From: UBA6136 sp041158345
GTDB taxonomy: Bacteria; Pseudomonadota; Gammaproteobacteria; Methylococcales; Methylococcaceae
Length of the DNA: 64,000 bases
Direction: 5' to 3'
Assembly (NCBI GenBank): GCA_041158345.1
Contig: JBEBBO010000122.1
Coordinates: 1 to 64,000, forward strand
Shown here piece after piece: positions 17,845-25,892 of this stretch. Numbering within the stretch: the stretch's first letter is position 1; each line of letters begins with the position of its first letter. The translations under genes were made by a program, and so were the position numbers. The notes below the pieces were generated by a model. The model had not been told where the DNA came from. It made no database searches and saw nothing but the letters and a program-made list of their open reading frames with translations.

Positions 17845-18586
17845 GGTCAACATGAGAGTTCGAGTGATGAACGGCAACTGAAGAAGAAGACCGTTTCACA
17901 GCAGAGGCCTTATGCTTTGACTGGGCCGACCTTGATTTGGTTTGTTGTGGCGCCTCGGCCTCAGGCTTTGGGGCAGCCAAAGGGACCTGATCGACAGCCG
18001 GTTCTTGCGCGACAGGAACCGAAGGGGTCGTTTGCGGCGCTGGGGCTGATTTCGTTGGTGATGCACTGAGCTGAGAGGAAGCTAAAGGAATATCGCGACC
18101 GGTCTTTTTGGGTTCCGTCTTCCCTTCCTCTGCCTTGTTGAACATCAGCTTGCTGATCAACTGCTCGAGAATCACTGCAGATTGGGTCAGCTCAATCTCA
18201 TCCCCATCCTTAAGAAAATCATCGGAACCGCCCGCTGATAGACCAATATACTGCTCACCCAAGAGGCCGGCCGTCAGAATACTGGCACTGGTGTCCTCAG
18301 GAAGCTGCTTATAAGCAGGATCCATTCGCATCTCGACCAACGCTTCGTAACGTGAAGCGTCAAATGTGATTTTTTCCACCCGACCCAGCGTGACCCCTGC
18401 CATCGAGACTGGCGCACGTACCTTCAGTCCGCCGACATTGCCAAAGTGCGCCTTAAGGACATAGCTGCCGCGGCTGGACTTGAAGTCACCGAGGTTACTC
18501 ACCTGCATCGATACGAAGAAAAGTGCGACCAGGCCCAAAGCCACGAAGGCACCTACCCAAATTTCCGTTGTCCTTGTGACCTGCAT
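17816..18586 (-). CDS. mlaD: MCE-domain lipid-transport protein MlaD with long C-terminal tail
   Basis: MlaD is the hexameric MCE ring that sits on the inner-membrane complex and passes phospholipid. An N-terminal anchor (VGAFVALGLVALFFVSMQV) is followed by the MCE domain: AHFGNVGGLKVRAPVSMAGVTLG, the loop around MRMDPAYKQLPEDTSASI and LLGEQYIGLSAGG. After residue 150 there is a family-atypical tail of roughly 100 residues. It is first Pro/Ala-rich, then Lys/Ser/His-rich, ending HAATKKKGH. E. coli MlaD has 183 residues and this one 256. The gene mlaC, usually directly downstream, is missing. Confidence 0.92.
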   Translation of the reverse strand: MQVTRTTEIWVGAFVALGLVALFFVSMQVSNLGDFKSSRGSYVLKAHFGNVGGLKVRAPVSMAGVTLGRVEKITFDASRYEALVEMRMDPAYKQLPEDTSASILTAGLLGEQYIGLSAGGSDDFLKDGDEIELTQSAVILEQLISKLMFNKAEEGKTEPKKTGRDIPLASSQLSASPTKSAPAPQTTPSVPVAQEPAVDQVPLAAPKPEAEAPQQTKSRSAQSKHKASAVKRSSSSVAVHHSNSHVDHAATKKKGH

Positions 18587-18589
18587 GGA

Positions 18590-19369
18590 TCAATCCCCAA
18601 ACATCAGCGCTGTAAGTACAAAGTCAGAACCCAAAACTGCAAAAGCGGAGTAAACAACCGAGCGGGTTGTCGCCCGACTCACGCCCTCGGCTGTGGGAAT
18701 CGCGTCATATCCCTCGAAGACGGCGATCCCCGTAACGACCGCGCCAAACACAATGCTTTTGATAAAGCCGTTGACACTGTCATCCCAAAAATCGATCTGG
18801 GATTGCATCTGCGACCAGAACGGTCCCTGATCAACCCCTAAAAGCCCGACACCGACAAAATATCCCCCCAAGACACCAATCGCTGTAAATAAGCCGGCCA
18901 GGAGTGGCATGGAAATCGTGCCGGCAAAAAGCCGTGGCGCAATGATTCGTTTAACGGGGTCCACCGCCATCATCTCCATTCCGGAGAGCTGTTCCGTTGC
19001 CTTCATGAGACCAATCTCTGCGGTCAATGCAGACCCCGCGCGGCCAGCAAAAAGGAGCGCGGTCACAACTGGGCCTAACTCCCTAACCAGCGATGCAGCC
19101 ACCATCACACCGAGAGACTCCTCAGCCCCAAAGTCGGATAGGACATTGAAGCCCTGTAAGGCGAGCACCATTCCAACAAAAAGGCCGGAAATGGAAATTA
19201 AAAGGATGCTGAGAACACCCACCGAGTACATTTGCGCGAAAAGGAGTCCCGGCCGACGAAGAAGGTCGGTCAGCCCCGAAAGGGCGTGGACAATGAAAAC
19301 CATGGCGCGGCCCAGCTTCCCAATGCCTTTAAGAGTCTCCTGACCCAACTTTTGAATTACATTAACCAT
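18590..19369 (-). CDS. mlaE: MlaE inner-membrane permease
   Basis: This is the permease subunit of the Mla transporter for outer-membrane phospholipid asymmetry. The family core LVRELGPVVTALLFAGRAGSALTAEIG is present, then the coupling region ATEQLSGMEMMAVDPVKRI, and the end GYDAIPTAEGVSRATTRSVV with LGSDFVLTALMFGD. Five to six membrane segments can be traced. ATG 19369 matches the E. coli start closely and gives 259 residues. TTG 19384, which overlaps the mlaF TGA, would add five residues. It ends three bases before the mlaD start. Confidence 0.95.
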   Translation of the reverse strand: MVNVIQKLGQETLKGIGKLGRAMVFIVHALSGLTDLLRRPGLLFAQMYSVGVLSILLISISGLFVGMVLALQGFNVLSDFGAEESLGVMVAASLVRELGPVVTALLFAGRAGSALTAEIGLMKATEQLSGMEMMAVDPVKRIIAPRLFAGTISMPLLAGLFTAIGVLGGYFVGVGLLGVDQGPFWSQMQSQIDFWDDSVNGFIKSIVFGAVVTGIAVFEGYDAIPTAEGVSRATTRSVVYSAFAVLGSDFVLTALMFGD

Positions 19370-19380
19370 CGTGCGGGGCT

Positions 19381-20217
19381 TCAATGCCGCTGATTGAGGT
19401 CTATTCGGCCGAGAAGATCCACTCGGTAATCCTCAGCGGGATAGTGAAAAGGAACTGGGCCATCCGGGGCACCCTCAATAAACTGCCGGATCCATGTCGA
19501 ATCTGATTCTGCAATTTGCTCCTTGCTGCCCTGACCAACTACCTTGCCTGCCGATATGATGCAGACATGATCCGCAATCTCCATGGTCTCCTTTACGTCA
19601 TGAGAGACGACAATGCTGGTGAGACCCAACTCCTTGTTTAGGTCATGAATCAACTTGACAAGGACACCCATGGATATCGGATCTTGCCCCGTGAAAGGTT
19701 CGTCATACATCAGCATCGTCGGATCCAGTGCAATTGCACGGGCCAACGCAACACGGCGCGCCATGCCACCGGAGAGTTCTGAGGGCTTGAGGCTTCTGGC
19801 ACCGCGAAGGCCAACAGCCTCCAACTTCATCAGTACCAGGGTCCGAATCATCGACTCAGGAAGCTTCGTGTGCTCCCTTAAGGGAAACGCCACGTTGTCA
19901 AAGACATTGAGATCGGTCAGCAGGGCACCGCTCTGAAAAAGCATGCCCATCTGCTTTCGAAGGTCATAAAGATCATCCAGCCCAAGGGCGTGGATATTTA
20001 GACCGTCGTAGTGAATAGTGCCTCGATCCGGTCTGAGCTGCCCACCAATCAACTTCAGCAACGTGGTCTTGCCGGTGCCACTTGGGCCCATGATCGCCGT
20101 CACTTTTCCGCGCGGAATGTCGAGACTCACGCCATCAAAGATCTTTCGCTGTCCCCAGCTGTAGCTTAGGTCACGGATTGAGACCAGGGCGTCATCGTGG
20201 GGTTGGGTCGGCTGCAT
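19381..20217 (-). CDS. mlaF: MlaF ABC-transporter ATPase
   Basis: MlaF powers the MlaFEDB lipid transporter from the cytoplasmic side. The 278-residue ATPase shows Walker A GPSGTGKTTLLKLI, the Q loop MLFQSGALLTDLNVFDNVAFP, signature LSGGMARRVALARAIALDP, Walker B MLMYDEPFTGQDPIS and the switch histidine in IVVSHDVKETM. The C-terminal extension beyond the D-loop region (FIEGAPDGPVPFHYPAEDY) matches the MlaF tail that contacts the partner monomer. It is first in the operon, and its promoter should be in 20218-20510. Confidence 0.96.
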   Translation of the reverse strand: MQPTQPHDDALVSIRDLSYSWGQRKIFDGVSLDIPRGKVTAIMGPSGTGKTTLLKLIGGQLRPDRGTIHYDGLNIHALGLDDLYDLRKQMGMLFQSGALLTDLNVFDNVAFPLREHTKLPESMIRTLVLMKLEAVGLRGARSLKPSELSGGMARRVALARAIALDPTMLMYDEPFTGQDPISMGVLVKLIHDLNKELGLTSIVVSHDVKETMEIADHVCIISAGKVVGQGSKEQIAESDSTWIRQFIEGAPDGPVPFHYPAEDYRVDLLGRIDLNQRH

Positions 20218-20510
20218 GGTCTCGAGAAGGGATTGAGAGTGGACAGAAAGGCGTCCATAGCCTTCTTATTCTGGCTTTCGACAAGACTTCAGTCAACTTC
20301 GGGCATTCGATGTACATTCGGCGTTCAGGAACAGAACGCGATCACGAGGCCCTCAAAGCAAGCGAAAAAAGGGGCATTCGGAGGATTTTCCGGCTTGAAT
20401 TGCCTGGGCATGACTTCGGAGAAAGCCAAAGCAAAAAGGCTGATGCTTTGGGACGAAAAAGAACTCTGTTAAAATGGGGGTTTTTCCCACACGCCCCCAC
20501 GGAGCCTCGG
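20218..20510. other. Divergent intergenic region mlaF / fba
   Basis: 293 bases lie between two divergent starts. A good promoter candidate for fba lies at the right end. The left two thirds has no convincing gene; an open frame there continues into fba but its start would be 111 codons too early. The mlaF promoter must also lie here, but I find no clear -35/-10 pair for it. Confidence 0.5.
20448..20475 (+). promoter_or_regulatory. Probable sigma-70 promoter of fba
   Basis: TTGGGA (20448-20453) and TAAAAT (20470-20475) are spaced by 16 bases. The -10 element differs from consensus at one position. Transcription would begin about 28 bases before the fba ATG. Confidence 0.55.
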
Positions 20511-21590
20511 ATGTCAAAAAAACTCCTCGATATCGTCAAGCCTGGTGTTGCAACCGGCGCTGCAGTCCAGGAAATCTTTGCGCATGCTCGCGCAAACAAG
20601 TTTGCTCTTCCCGCCGTTAACGTCATCAGCACCGACTCCATCAATTCTGTTCTCGAGTCTGCTGCTAAGGCACGCTCGGCAGTGATTGTTCAGGTCTCCA
20701 ATGGCGGCGCGCAGTTTTTTGCCGGCAAGGGCGTCAAGCTCGAAGGGCAGCAGGCGCAAATCCTCGGCTCTATTTCAGCGGCCCGTCATGTTCATCTGAT
20801 GGCTGAACATTATGGTGTGCCGGTCATCATGCACACCGACCATTGCGCAAAGAAGCTTCTGCCCTGGATCGATGGCCTTTTGGATGCGGGTGAAAAGCAC
20901 TTCGAACAGACGGGTAAGCCCCTTTTCAGTTCACACATGCTGGATCTCTCTGAAGAATCGCTTCAGGAAAATATCGAAATTTCTGCCAAGTATCTGGCTC
21001 GCATGGCCAAGCTGGGCATGACTCTTGAAATCGAGTTGGGCTGCACCGGCGGCGAAGAAGACGGCGTCGATAACTCTGGCATGGATCACTCAGAGCTCTA
21101 CACCCAGCCTGAAGACGTGGGCTATGCTTATGAGCACCTGTCAAAGATCAGCAAGAACTTCACGATTGCGGCCTCTTTCGGGAACGTACACGGCGTTTAC
21201 TCTCCGGGCAACGTCAAGCTGACCCCCCAAATCCTGCTCAATTCCCAGAAGTACGTTTCCGAGAAGTTCGGCCTCCCGGCCAACTCTCTGGACTTCGTCT
21301 TCCACGGTGGATCAGGTTCTACGCCGGAAGAAATCACTGAAGCCGTCAGCTATGGCGTCATCAAGATGAACATCGATACCGATACCCAGTGGGCTTATTG
21401 GGACGGAGTTCGCCAGTTCTACATCAAGAACGAAGGCTACCTGCAAGGCCAGATCGGCAACCCCGAAGGTGCCGACAAGCCGAACAAGAAGTTCTATGAC
21501 CCGCGCGTCTGGATTCGCTCTGCACAGACCAGCATGGCTGATCGTCTTCAGCTCGCATTCAAGGAACTGAATGCTGTCGATACGCTGTAA
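20511..21590 (+). CDS. fbaA: Fructose-bisphosphate aldolase, class IIA
   Basis: This zinc aldolase interconverts fructose 1,6-bisphosphate and the two triose phosphates. At 359 residues it is the same size as E. coli FbaA. The start MSKKLLDIVKPGVATG is followed by FALPAVNVISTDSIN and IVQVSNGGAQFFAGKG. Zinc and catalytic residues lie in VIMHTDHCAKKLLPW, and GCTGGEEDGVDN marks class IIA. The end has FHGGSGSTPEEI and GVIKMNIDTDTQWAYW. GGAG lies seven bases before the ATG. It is followed by a strong terminator, so it is monocistronic. pgk lies elsewhere in the window. Confidence 0.97.
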   Translation: MSKKLLDIVKPGVATGAAVQEIFAHARANKFALPAVNVISTDSINSVLESAAKARSAVIVQVSNGGAQFFAGKGVKLEGQQAQILGSISAARHVHLMAEHYGVPVIMHTDHCAKKLLPWIDGLLDAGEKHFEQTGKPLFSSHMLDLSEESLQENIEISAKYLARMAKLGMTLEIELGCTGGEEDGVDNSGMDHSELYTQPEDVGYAYEHLSKISKNFTIAASFGNVHGVYSPGNVKLTPQILLNSQKYVSEKFGLPANSLDFVFHGGSGSTPEEITEAVSYGVIKMNIDTDTQWAYWDGVRQFYIKNEGYLQGQIGNPEGADKPNKKFYDPRVWIRSAQTSMADRLQLAFKELNAVDTL

Positions 21591-21608
21591 GCCCTAGGCT
21601 GCGATCAC

Positions 21609-21649
21609 AAAAAAACCGGGGAGGATCCCAGATCCTCCCCGGTTTTTTT
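21609..21649. terminator. Bidirectional terminator between fbaA and the DUF4404 gene
   Basis: A 17-bp perfect stem (AAAAACCGGGGAGGATC, loop CCA, and its complement) has an A run on the left and a T run on the right. It can stop fbaA on the plus strand and the speE-DUF4404 transcript on the minus strand. Confidence 0.92.
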
Positions 21650-21688
21650 ATGCCGACGCGCCTGCAAGGACGCCGCGATCCTGAAACG

Positions 21689-21952
21689 TCAGACGCCGAT
21701 ACTGTTCAGAACCTGAAGAAACTCGGCCACGACCGCTGTAGCTGTCGGGTGCTCGACTTCAAACCGTCCGACGGTTTCCTTGACCTCATCGACCAGTTGC
21801 AAGTGCTGACCATCGGTGCCAGCCTCAAAGCGGTTTTCAAGCTTTTCCAACAAACCCTCGAGTTTGTTCCTCAGTTCAGGATGCCCCTGCTCCAACTTTT
21901 CAACTTCTGTACGAAGCTTGAAGAGTGCTTCGCTCACTTCTTTTTCTGCCAT
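21689..21952 (-). CDS. DUF4404 family small protein
   Basis: This 87-residue acidic protein of unknown function resembles the DUF4404 family. It is predicted almost wholly helical: SEALFKLRTEVEKLEQGHPELRNKLEG and LQLVDEVKETVGRFEVEHPTATAVVAEFLQVLNSIGV, with heptad-like leucines and no membrane segment or cysteine. ATG 21952 is chosen because AAGGAG lies eight bases upstream. It follows speE by 23 bases on the same strand and is closed by the shared terminator, so the two are very probably one transcript. No biochemical role can be read from the sequence. Confidence 0.8.
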   Translation of the reverse strand: MAEKEVSEALFKLRTEVEKLEQGHPELRNKLEGLLEKLENRFEAGTDGQHLQLVDEVKETVGRFEVEHPTATAVVAEFLQVLNSIGV

Positions 21953-21975
21953 ATTGTTCTCCTTGAACCCGATTC

Positions 21976-22830
21976 TCAAAGTCCAGCCAGACGACGTTTC
22001 ATGAATTCAGGCGTAGCAAAGGCCGCCTTATGAACATCTTCGTTGTAGTAACGCGACTCAAAGGAACGAGCCCCTGCGTCAGTTTCTCTGAATCCTGAGA
22101 GGTCGCCCATGGACGCCATGGTCCCACTCCACCAGCCCGAGGGATAGAGGCACTGGGGGAAATAAAACGTCTGGGTATTCAAAAATCCAGCCGTTCGCAT
22201 CGTCGAGTGCATATCAAGGATGAGATCCTCGTGAAACAACGGCGATTCGCTCTGCTGAACTAGGATTCCCGTCTTTCCGAGGCAACGAATGCATTCACGA
22301 TAAAAGGATTCGTTGAATAGTCCCTCAGCGGGTCCCACAGGATCGGTACTATCGACAATGATGACATCGACGCTTCCATCCGGAGCATCCTTCACCCACT
22401 GGATCCCGTCAATAAAGAGGAGCTGGGCGCGAGGATCGTTATTGGAGGCGCAAAGATCCGGAAAATATTTTTCTGCAAGTCTCGTGACCTGCTCGTCGAT
22501 TTCTATCTGAATCGCCTCTTCCACTCCTGGATGGCGCAAAACCTCCTTGAGGCTCCCACAATCACCTCCACCGATCACCCAAACGCGTTTGGGATTTGGG
22601 TGCGTGTACAGAACCGGATGCGTCATCATCTCATGGTAGAGATAGTTGTCACGGTCAGAAACCATTGTGCAACCATCGATGATCATCAACTTTCCGAACC
22701 ATTCCGTATCGAACATCTCGATTTTTTGGAAAGGCGATTGCACTTCTTCGAGCTTTGACTTGACCTTGATCGAAAAGGCGCTGCCATGCTTGGGGTAGAT
22801 CTCAGTAAACCAACCGGGGGACCCGATCAT
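21976..22830 (-). CDS. speE: Spermidine synthase
   Basis: SpeE transfers aminopropyl from decarboxylated S-adenosylmethionine to putrescine. The 284 residues show the N-terminal beta domain (QKIEMFDTEWFGKLMIIDG), YHEMMTHPVL, the cofactor loop VIGGGDCGSLKEVLRH, EIDEQVTRLAEKYFPDL, DGIQWVKDAPDGSVDVI and the active-site DSTDPVGPAEGLF. All the usual acidic residues are in place. It is divergent from speA (arginine decarboxylase), which feeds the agmatine-putrescine route, so polyamine genes face each other. speB/aguA and speD are not in the window. Confidence 0.95.
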   Translation of the reverse strand: MIGSPGWFTEIYPKHGSAFSIKVKSKLEEVQSPFQKIEMFDTEWFGKLMIIDGCTMVSDRDNYLYHEMMTHPVLYTHPNPKRVWVIGGGDCGSLKEVLRHPGVEEAIQIEIDEQVTRLAEKYFPDLCASNNDPRAQLLFIDGIQWVKDAPDGSVDVIIVDSTDPVGPAEGLFNESFYRECIRCLGKTGILVQQSESPLFHEDLILDMHSTMRTAGFLNTQTFYFPQCLYPSGWWSGTMASMGDLSGFRETDAGARSFESRYYNEDVHKAAFATPEFMKRRLAGL

Positions 22831-23040
22831 TCAATAATCCTCTCATGGAAAAGGCGTTGGATTTTCCACATAATTGCGGTCTGATGGACTCCTCCCCTGC
22901 CCAACGAAAGGGGATTCATTTCCTGTTTCATCGGTCTGCCATGGCAAACCTCTCACAGAACAGCAACCGAAAGACTCGGGCTGCAGCTGAGGTGGTCACG
23001 GATTTGGGAGATTCGTTGATCGGGTAATTATAACGCTATC

Positions 23041-23062
23041 CCCCTTGTTTCAATTGAAGGGG
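23041..23062 (+). promoter_or_regulatory. Hairpin in the speA leader
   Basis: CCCCTT and AAGGGG form a 6-bp stem around GTTTCAATTG, 33 bases before the speA ATG. A weak promoter (TTGGGA 23004-23009, TTATAA 23028-23033, 18-base gap) precedes it. It may influence translation or mark an operator. This is inference only. Confidence 0.3.
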
Positions 23063-23094
23063 TTATTAGCGCAATTGAGCAAGGAATTATTTTG

Positions 23095-24975
23095 ATGCCC
23101 TCGAACTGGAGTACGGCCCTTTCCCGCGAAGTCTACGCGATCGAGCATTGGGGAGAAGGCTATTTCGACATCAACGACGATGGACAAGTCATCGTCACGC
23201 CGTCAAGAAATCCCGATCATGGCAAAGTGGTATTGCCTGAAATCGTCGACGCGATACGTCGGGAAGGACTGACATTGCCCGTGTTGGTTCGATTCACGGA
23301 CGTTCTCAAAGATAGAGTCGCAAGACTGACTGAGGCGTTTGCCAAAGCGCGAGAGGAACACGAGTACCAGGGCGGGTACACACCGGTCTATCCCATCAAG
23401 GTCAACCAGCAACGCGGCGTCATCGACGCACTGCTCGATAACGGCCGCTATCCAGTTGGACTTGAAGCCGGAAGTAAATCTGAACTTCTGGCTATCCTTG
23501 CTCTTTCGGACGCCGGAACAGTCATTTGCAACGGGTACAAGGATCGCTCATACATCAGGCTTGCTCTAATTGGCCGCTCCCTTGGCCTCAATATCTTCAT
23601 CGTCGTCGAAAAACTCTCCGAACTGAGCGTCGTTCTGTCTGAGGCCGCGAATTTGAACATTGAGCCACAGCTTGGCGTTCGAATTCGATTGTCCAGCATC
23701 AGCGCAGGCAAATGGCAAAACAGCGGTGGAGAAAAGTCCAAGTTTGGCCTGCATAGCGGAGAGATCCTGAGATTCATCACCTTACTCAAGGAGGCAGGAA
23801 AGCTTGAGTGGCTCAAGCTCATGCATTTTCATATGGGATCGCAAGTCGCGGATATCGGAGACATCAAGACCGCTTTGCGCGAGGCTGCCCGCTATTATCA
23901 AGAACTTCGTGAACTTGGCGCTGAAATCGAGGTGGCTGACGTCGGCGGCGGACTGGGAATCGATTACGAGGGCACCCGCTCGACCAGTGACTGCTCCCTC
24001 AACTACAGTATCGACGAGTACGCCCATTCCATCGTCAGGGCTTTCAGTGAAATCTGCGAGGAATTTGAGCTCCCACACCCCGATCTGGTAACGGAATCAG
24101 GGCGCGCCATTAGCGCACACCATGCGGTCCTGATCACCAATATCACGGACATAGAATCGGTACCGAATGATCCGACTCCACCAGAACAGACCCGTGTCAA
24201 ACCCTTGGCAGATCTAGCCGATTGTCTCGAACGCCTCAAAGAAGAGTCCGTCGTCGGCGTCTACCATGACGCCCAATTCGACATTGCCGAAGCTAGGGCT
24301 ATGTTTGTTCAGGGAAAAATCTGCCTGAATGAACTTGCCGAAGCTGAGCGTCTCAACGCCGCGATCGCCCACGAGGTCCAGCGTCGTCTCGATAGCCGAC
24401 TACGGGCCCACCGAGAACTGTTGGATGATCTCAATGAGCGATTAGCCGATAAGGTTTTTTGTAATTTTTCCCTGTTTCAATCTCTGCCAGATGCGTGGGC
24501 CATCGGACAAATCTTTCCGGTCATGCCCCTCCAGAGACTGAATGAAGAGCCCACACGTCGTTGTATCGTGCAGGATCTGACCTGCGATTCTGACGGAATG
24601 ATCGAGCAGTACATCGACCAACAAAGCCTTGAACCGACACTCAGACTCCATCAGGCACGGTCCGGAGAAAGCTATTTGATCGGTTTTTTCCTAGTCGGCG
24701 CTTATCAGGAAATTCTTGGAGACATGCACAATCTTTTTGGCGATACCCACGCGGTGAACATTTCCCTGAATAGCCAAGGTCAATACGCAATGATGGATCC
24801 TACCCATGGGGATGGTGCCGATGACATGCTTCGTTATGTGCACATTGATCCCTCGGAACTTGAGCGGGCGTATCGGAAAAAGTTGGTGGACGCTGACCTT
24901 TCAGCCGAGAGAAAAAAGCTTTTTGAGACAGAACTGATGGCAGGCCTAAGTGCTTACACCTATCTTGAAGAGTAA
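23095..24975 (+). CDS. speA: Biosynthetic arginine decarboxylase
   Basis: SpeA is a PLP enzyme that makes agmatine from arginine, the first step to putrescine. The 626 residues match the family. Seen are VYAIEHWGEGYFDIN at the start, YPIKVNQQ with the PLP lysine near residue 100, GLEAGSKSELLAIL, KFGLHSGEI, MHFHMGSQVADI, VADVGGGLGIDYEG and, late, NLFGDTHAVNI. ATG 23095 is preceded by AAGGA at good distance; the TTG just before it is a poorer choice. The next gene begins 12 bases after the stop and may be co-transcribed. Confidence 0.96.
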   Translation: MPSNWSTALSREVYAIEHWGEGYFDINDDGQVIVTPSRNPDHGKVVLPEIVDAIRREGLTLPVLVRFTDVLKDRVARLTEAFAKAREEHEYQGGYTPVYPIKVNQQRGVIDALLDNGRYPVGLEAGSKSELLAILALSDAGTVICNGYKDRSYIRLALIGRSLGLNIFIVVEKLSELSVVLSEAANLNIEPQLGVRIRLSSISAGKWQNSGGEKSKFGLHSGEILRFITLLKEAGKLEWLKLMHFHMGSQVADIGDIKTALREAARYYQELRELGAEIEVADVGGGLGIDYEGTRSTSDCSLNYSIDEYAHSIVRAFSEICEEFELPHPDLVTESGRAISAHHAVLITNITDIESVPNDPTPPEQTRVKPLADLADCLERLKEESVVGVYHDAQFDIAEARAMFVQGKICLNELAEAERLNAAIAHEVQRRLDSRLRAHRELLDDLNERLADKVFCNFSLFQSLPDAWAIGQIFPVMPLQRLNEEPTRRCIVQDLTCDSDGMIEQYIDQQSLEPTLRLHQARSGESYLIGFFLVGAYQEILGDMHNLFGDTHAVNISLNSQGQYAMMDPTHGDGADDMLRYVHIDPSELERAYRKKLVDADLSAERKKLFETELMAGLSAYTYLEE

Positions 24976-24987
24976 CTGAGACCACGT

Positions 24988-25869
24988 ATGCATCCAATCC
25001 CCCAACTCAGAGCCGGTTTCTTGGGGCTGGGCGCCATGGGTGCGCCGATGGCCCATCACCTCCATCGGGCAGGCTTTTTGAAAGGGGTTTACAACCGAAC
25101 TTGGGCGAAAGCCGCCTCTTTCGTTGAGGATCACCCGGGGATTCTTGTTGCAGGATCTCCTGAGGCTCTGGCAGCAGCTGTGGATGTCATTTTTCTGTGC
25201 GTTTCAGCTGACAGCGATGTCCTTGAGCAAGTTCAAGCCATGGCACCCACTATCCGGGCAGGTCACATTGTTATTGACTGCTCCACTGTCAGTCGGGATA
25301 CCGCCATCGAGGCCTCAAATCTTCTGAAGGGCCTTGGTGCAGATTTTTTTGATGCGCCAGTTACCGGAGGCGTTGAGGGGGCTCGCAATGGCGTCCTTTC
25401 TGTCATGCTGGGAGGAAACCCGGCCCATCTTCCCGATATAGAGCCCCTCCTCGCGACGTTTTCCAGTCGGCAGATCCATATGGGTGACGTAGGATCCGGC
25501 CAGGCTGCCAAAGCGGTCAACCAAGTGATGTGCGCAGGAATCAACGAGGCCGTGACCGAGGCTCTGGCCTTCGGTGTTGGTTTGGGTCTTGATATTGAAA
25601 AGGTCATGGATGCAATTCGCGGTGGCGCTGCAGGCAACTGGTTCTTGGATAAACGCGGTTCCTCGATGACACAGGGAAGGTTTGATCCCGGTTTCAAACT
25701 TGAACTCCATCAGAAAGACCTAAAGATTTGCCTTCTGATGGGTGATGACATCCATCAGAACCTTCCACTGGCAAGAACCACCTCGAAGCATTACGCCGCA
25801 CTCATGGATCAAGGACATGGGGCAGAAGATATCTCGGCGCTATACCGCCTTAAGAGACCCAGCGCTTGA
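24988..25869 (+). CDS. NAD(P)-dependent beta-hydroxyacid dehydrogenase (3-hydroxyisobutyrate / tartronate semialdehyde type)
   Basis: This cytoplasmic oxidoreductase belongs to the HIBADH/GarR superfamily. The Rossmann loop GFLGLGAMGAPMAHHL, then FLCVSADSDV, the substrate motif FDAPVTGGVEGARNG and the catalytic-lysine motif GSGQAAKAVNQVMCAG are present. GNWFLDKRGSSM and KDLKICLLMG follow, and all are characteristic. The exact substrate (tartronate semialdehyde, hydroxyisobutyrate, glyoxylate or a longer acid) cannot be told. It begins 12 bases after speA and ends about 24 bases before the STAS-permease start, so it lies at the head of the second MCE transporter operon. Confidence 0.9.
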   Translation: MHPIPQLRAGFLGLGAMGAPMAHHLHRAGFLKGVYNRTWAKAASFVEDHPGILVAGSPEALAAAVDVIFLCVSADSDVLEQVQAMAPTIRAGHIVIDCSTVSRDTAIEASNLLKGLGADFFDAPVTGGVEGARNGVLSVMLGGNPAHLPDIEPLLATFSSRQIHMGDVGSGQAAKAVNQVMCAGINEAVTEALAFGVGLGLDIEKVMDAIRGGAAGNWFLDKRGSSMTQGRFDPGFKLELHQKDLKICLLMGDDIHQNLPLARTTSKHYAALMDQGHGAEDISALYRLKRPSA

Positions 25870-25892
25870 AACCACCTCAAATCAGGCCATCC

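Noticed and set aside
20178..20510. Upstream in-frame extension of the aldolase
   Set aside because: The family start MSKKLLDIVKPG at 20511 has a ribosome site and promoter; the extension is not aldolase-like and overlaps mlaF.
22831..23094. Riboswitch or attenuator between speE and speA
   Set aside because: Only a 6-bp hairpin is seen and no known riboswitch core; kept only as a weak hairpin.
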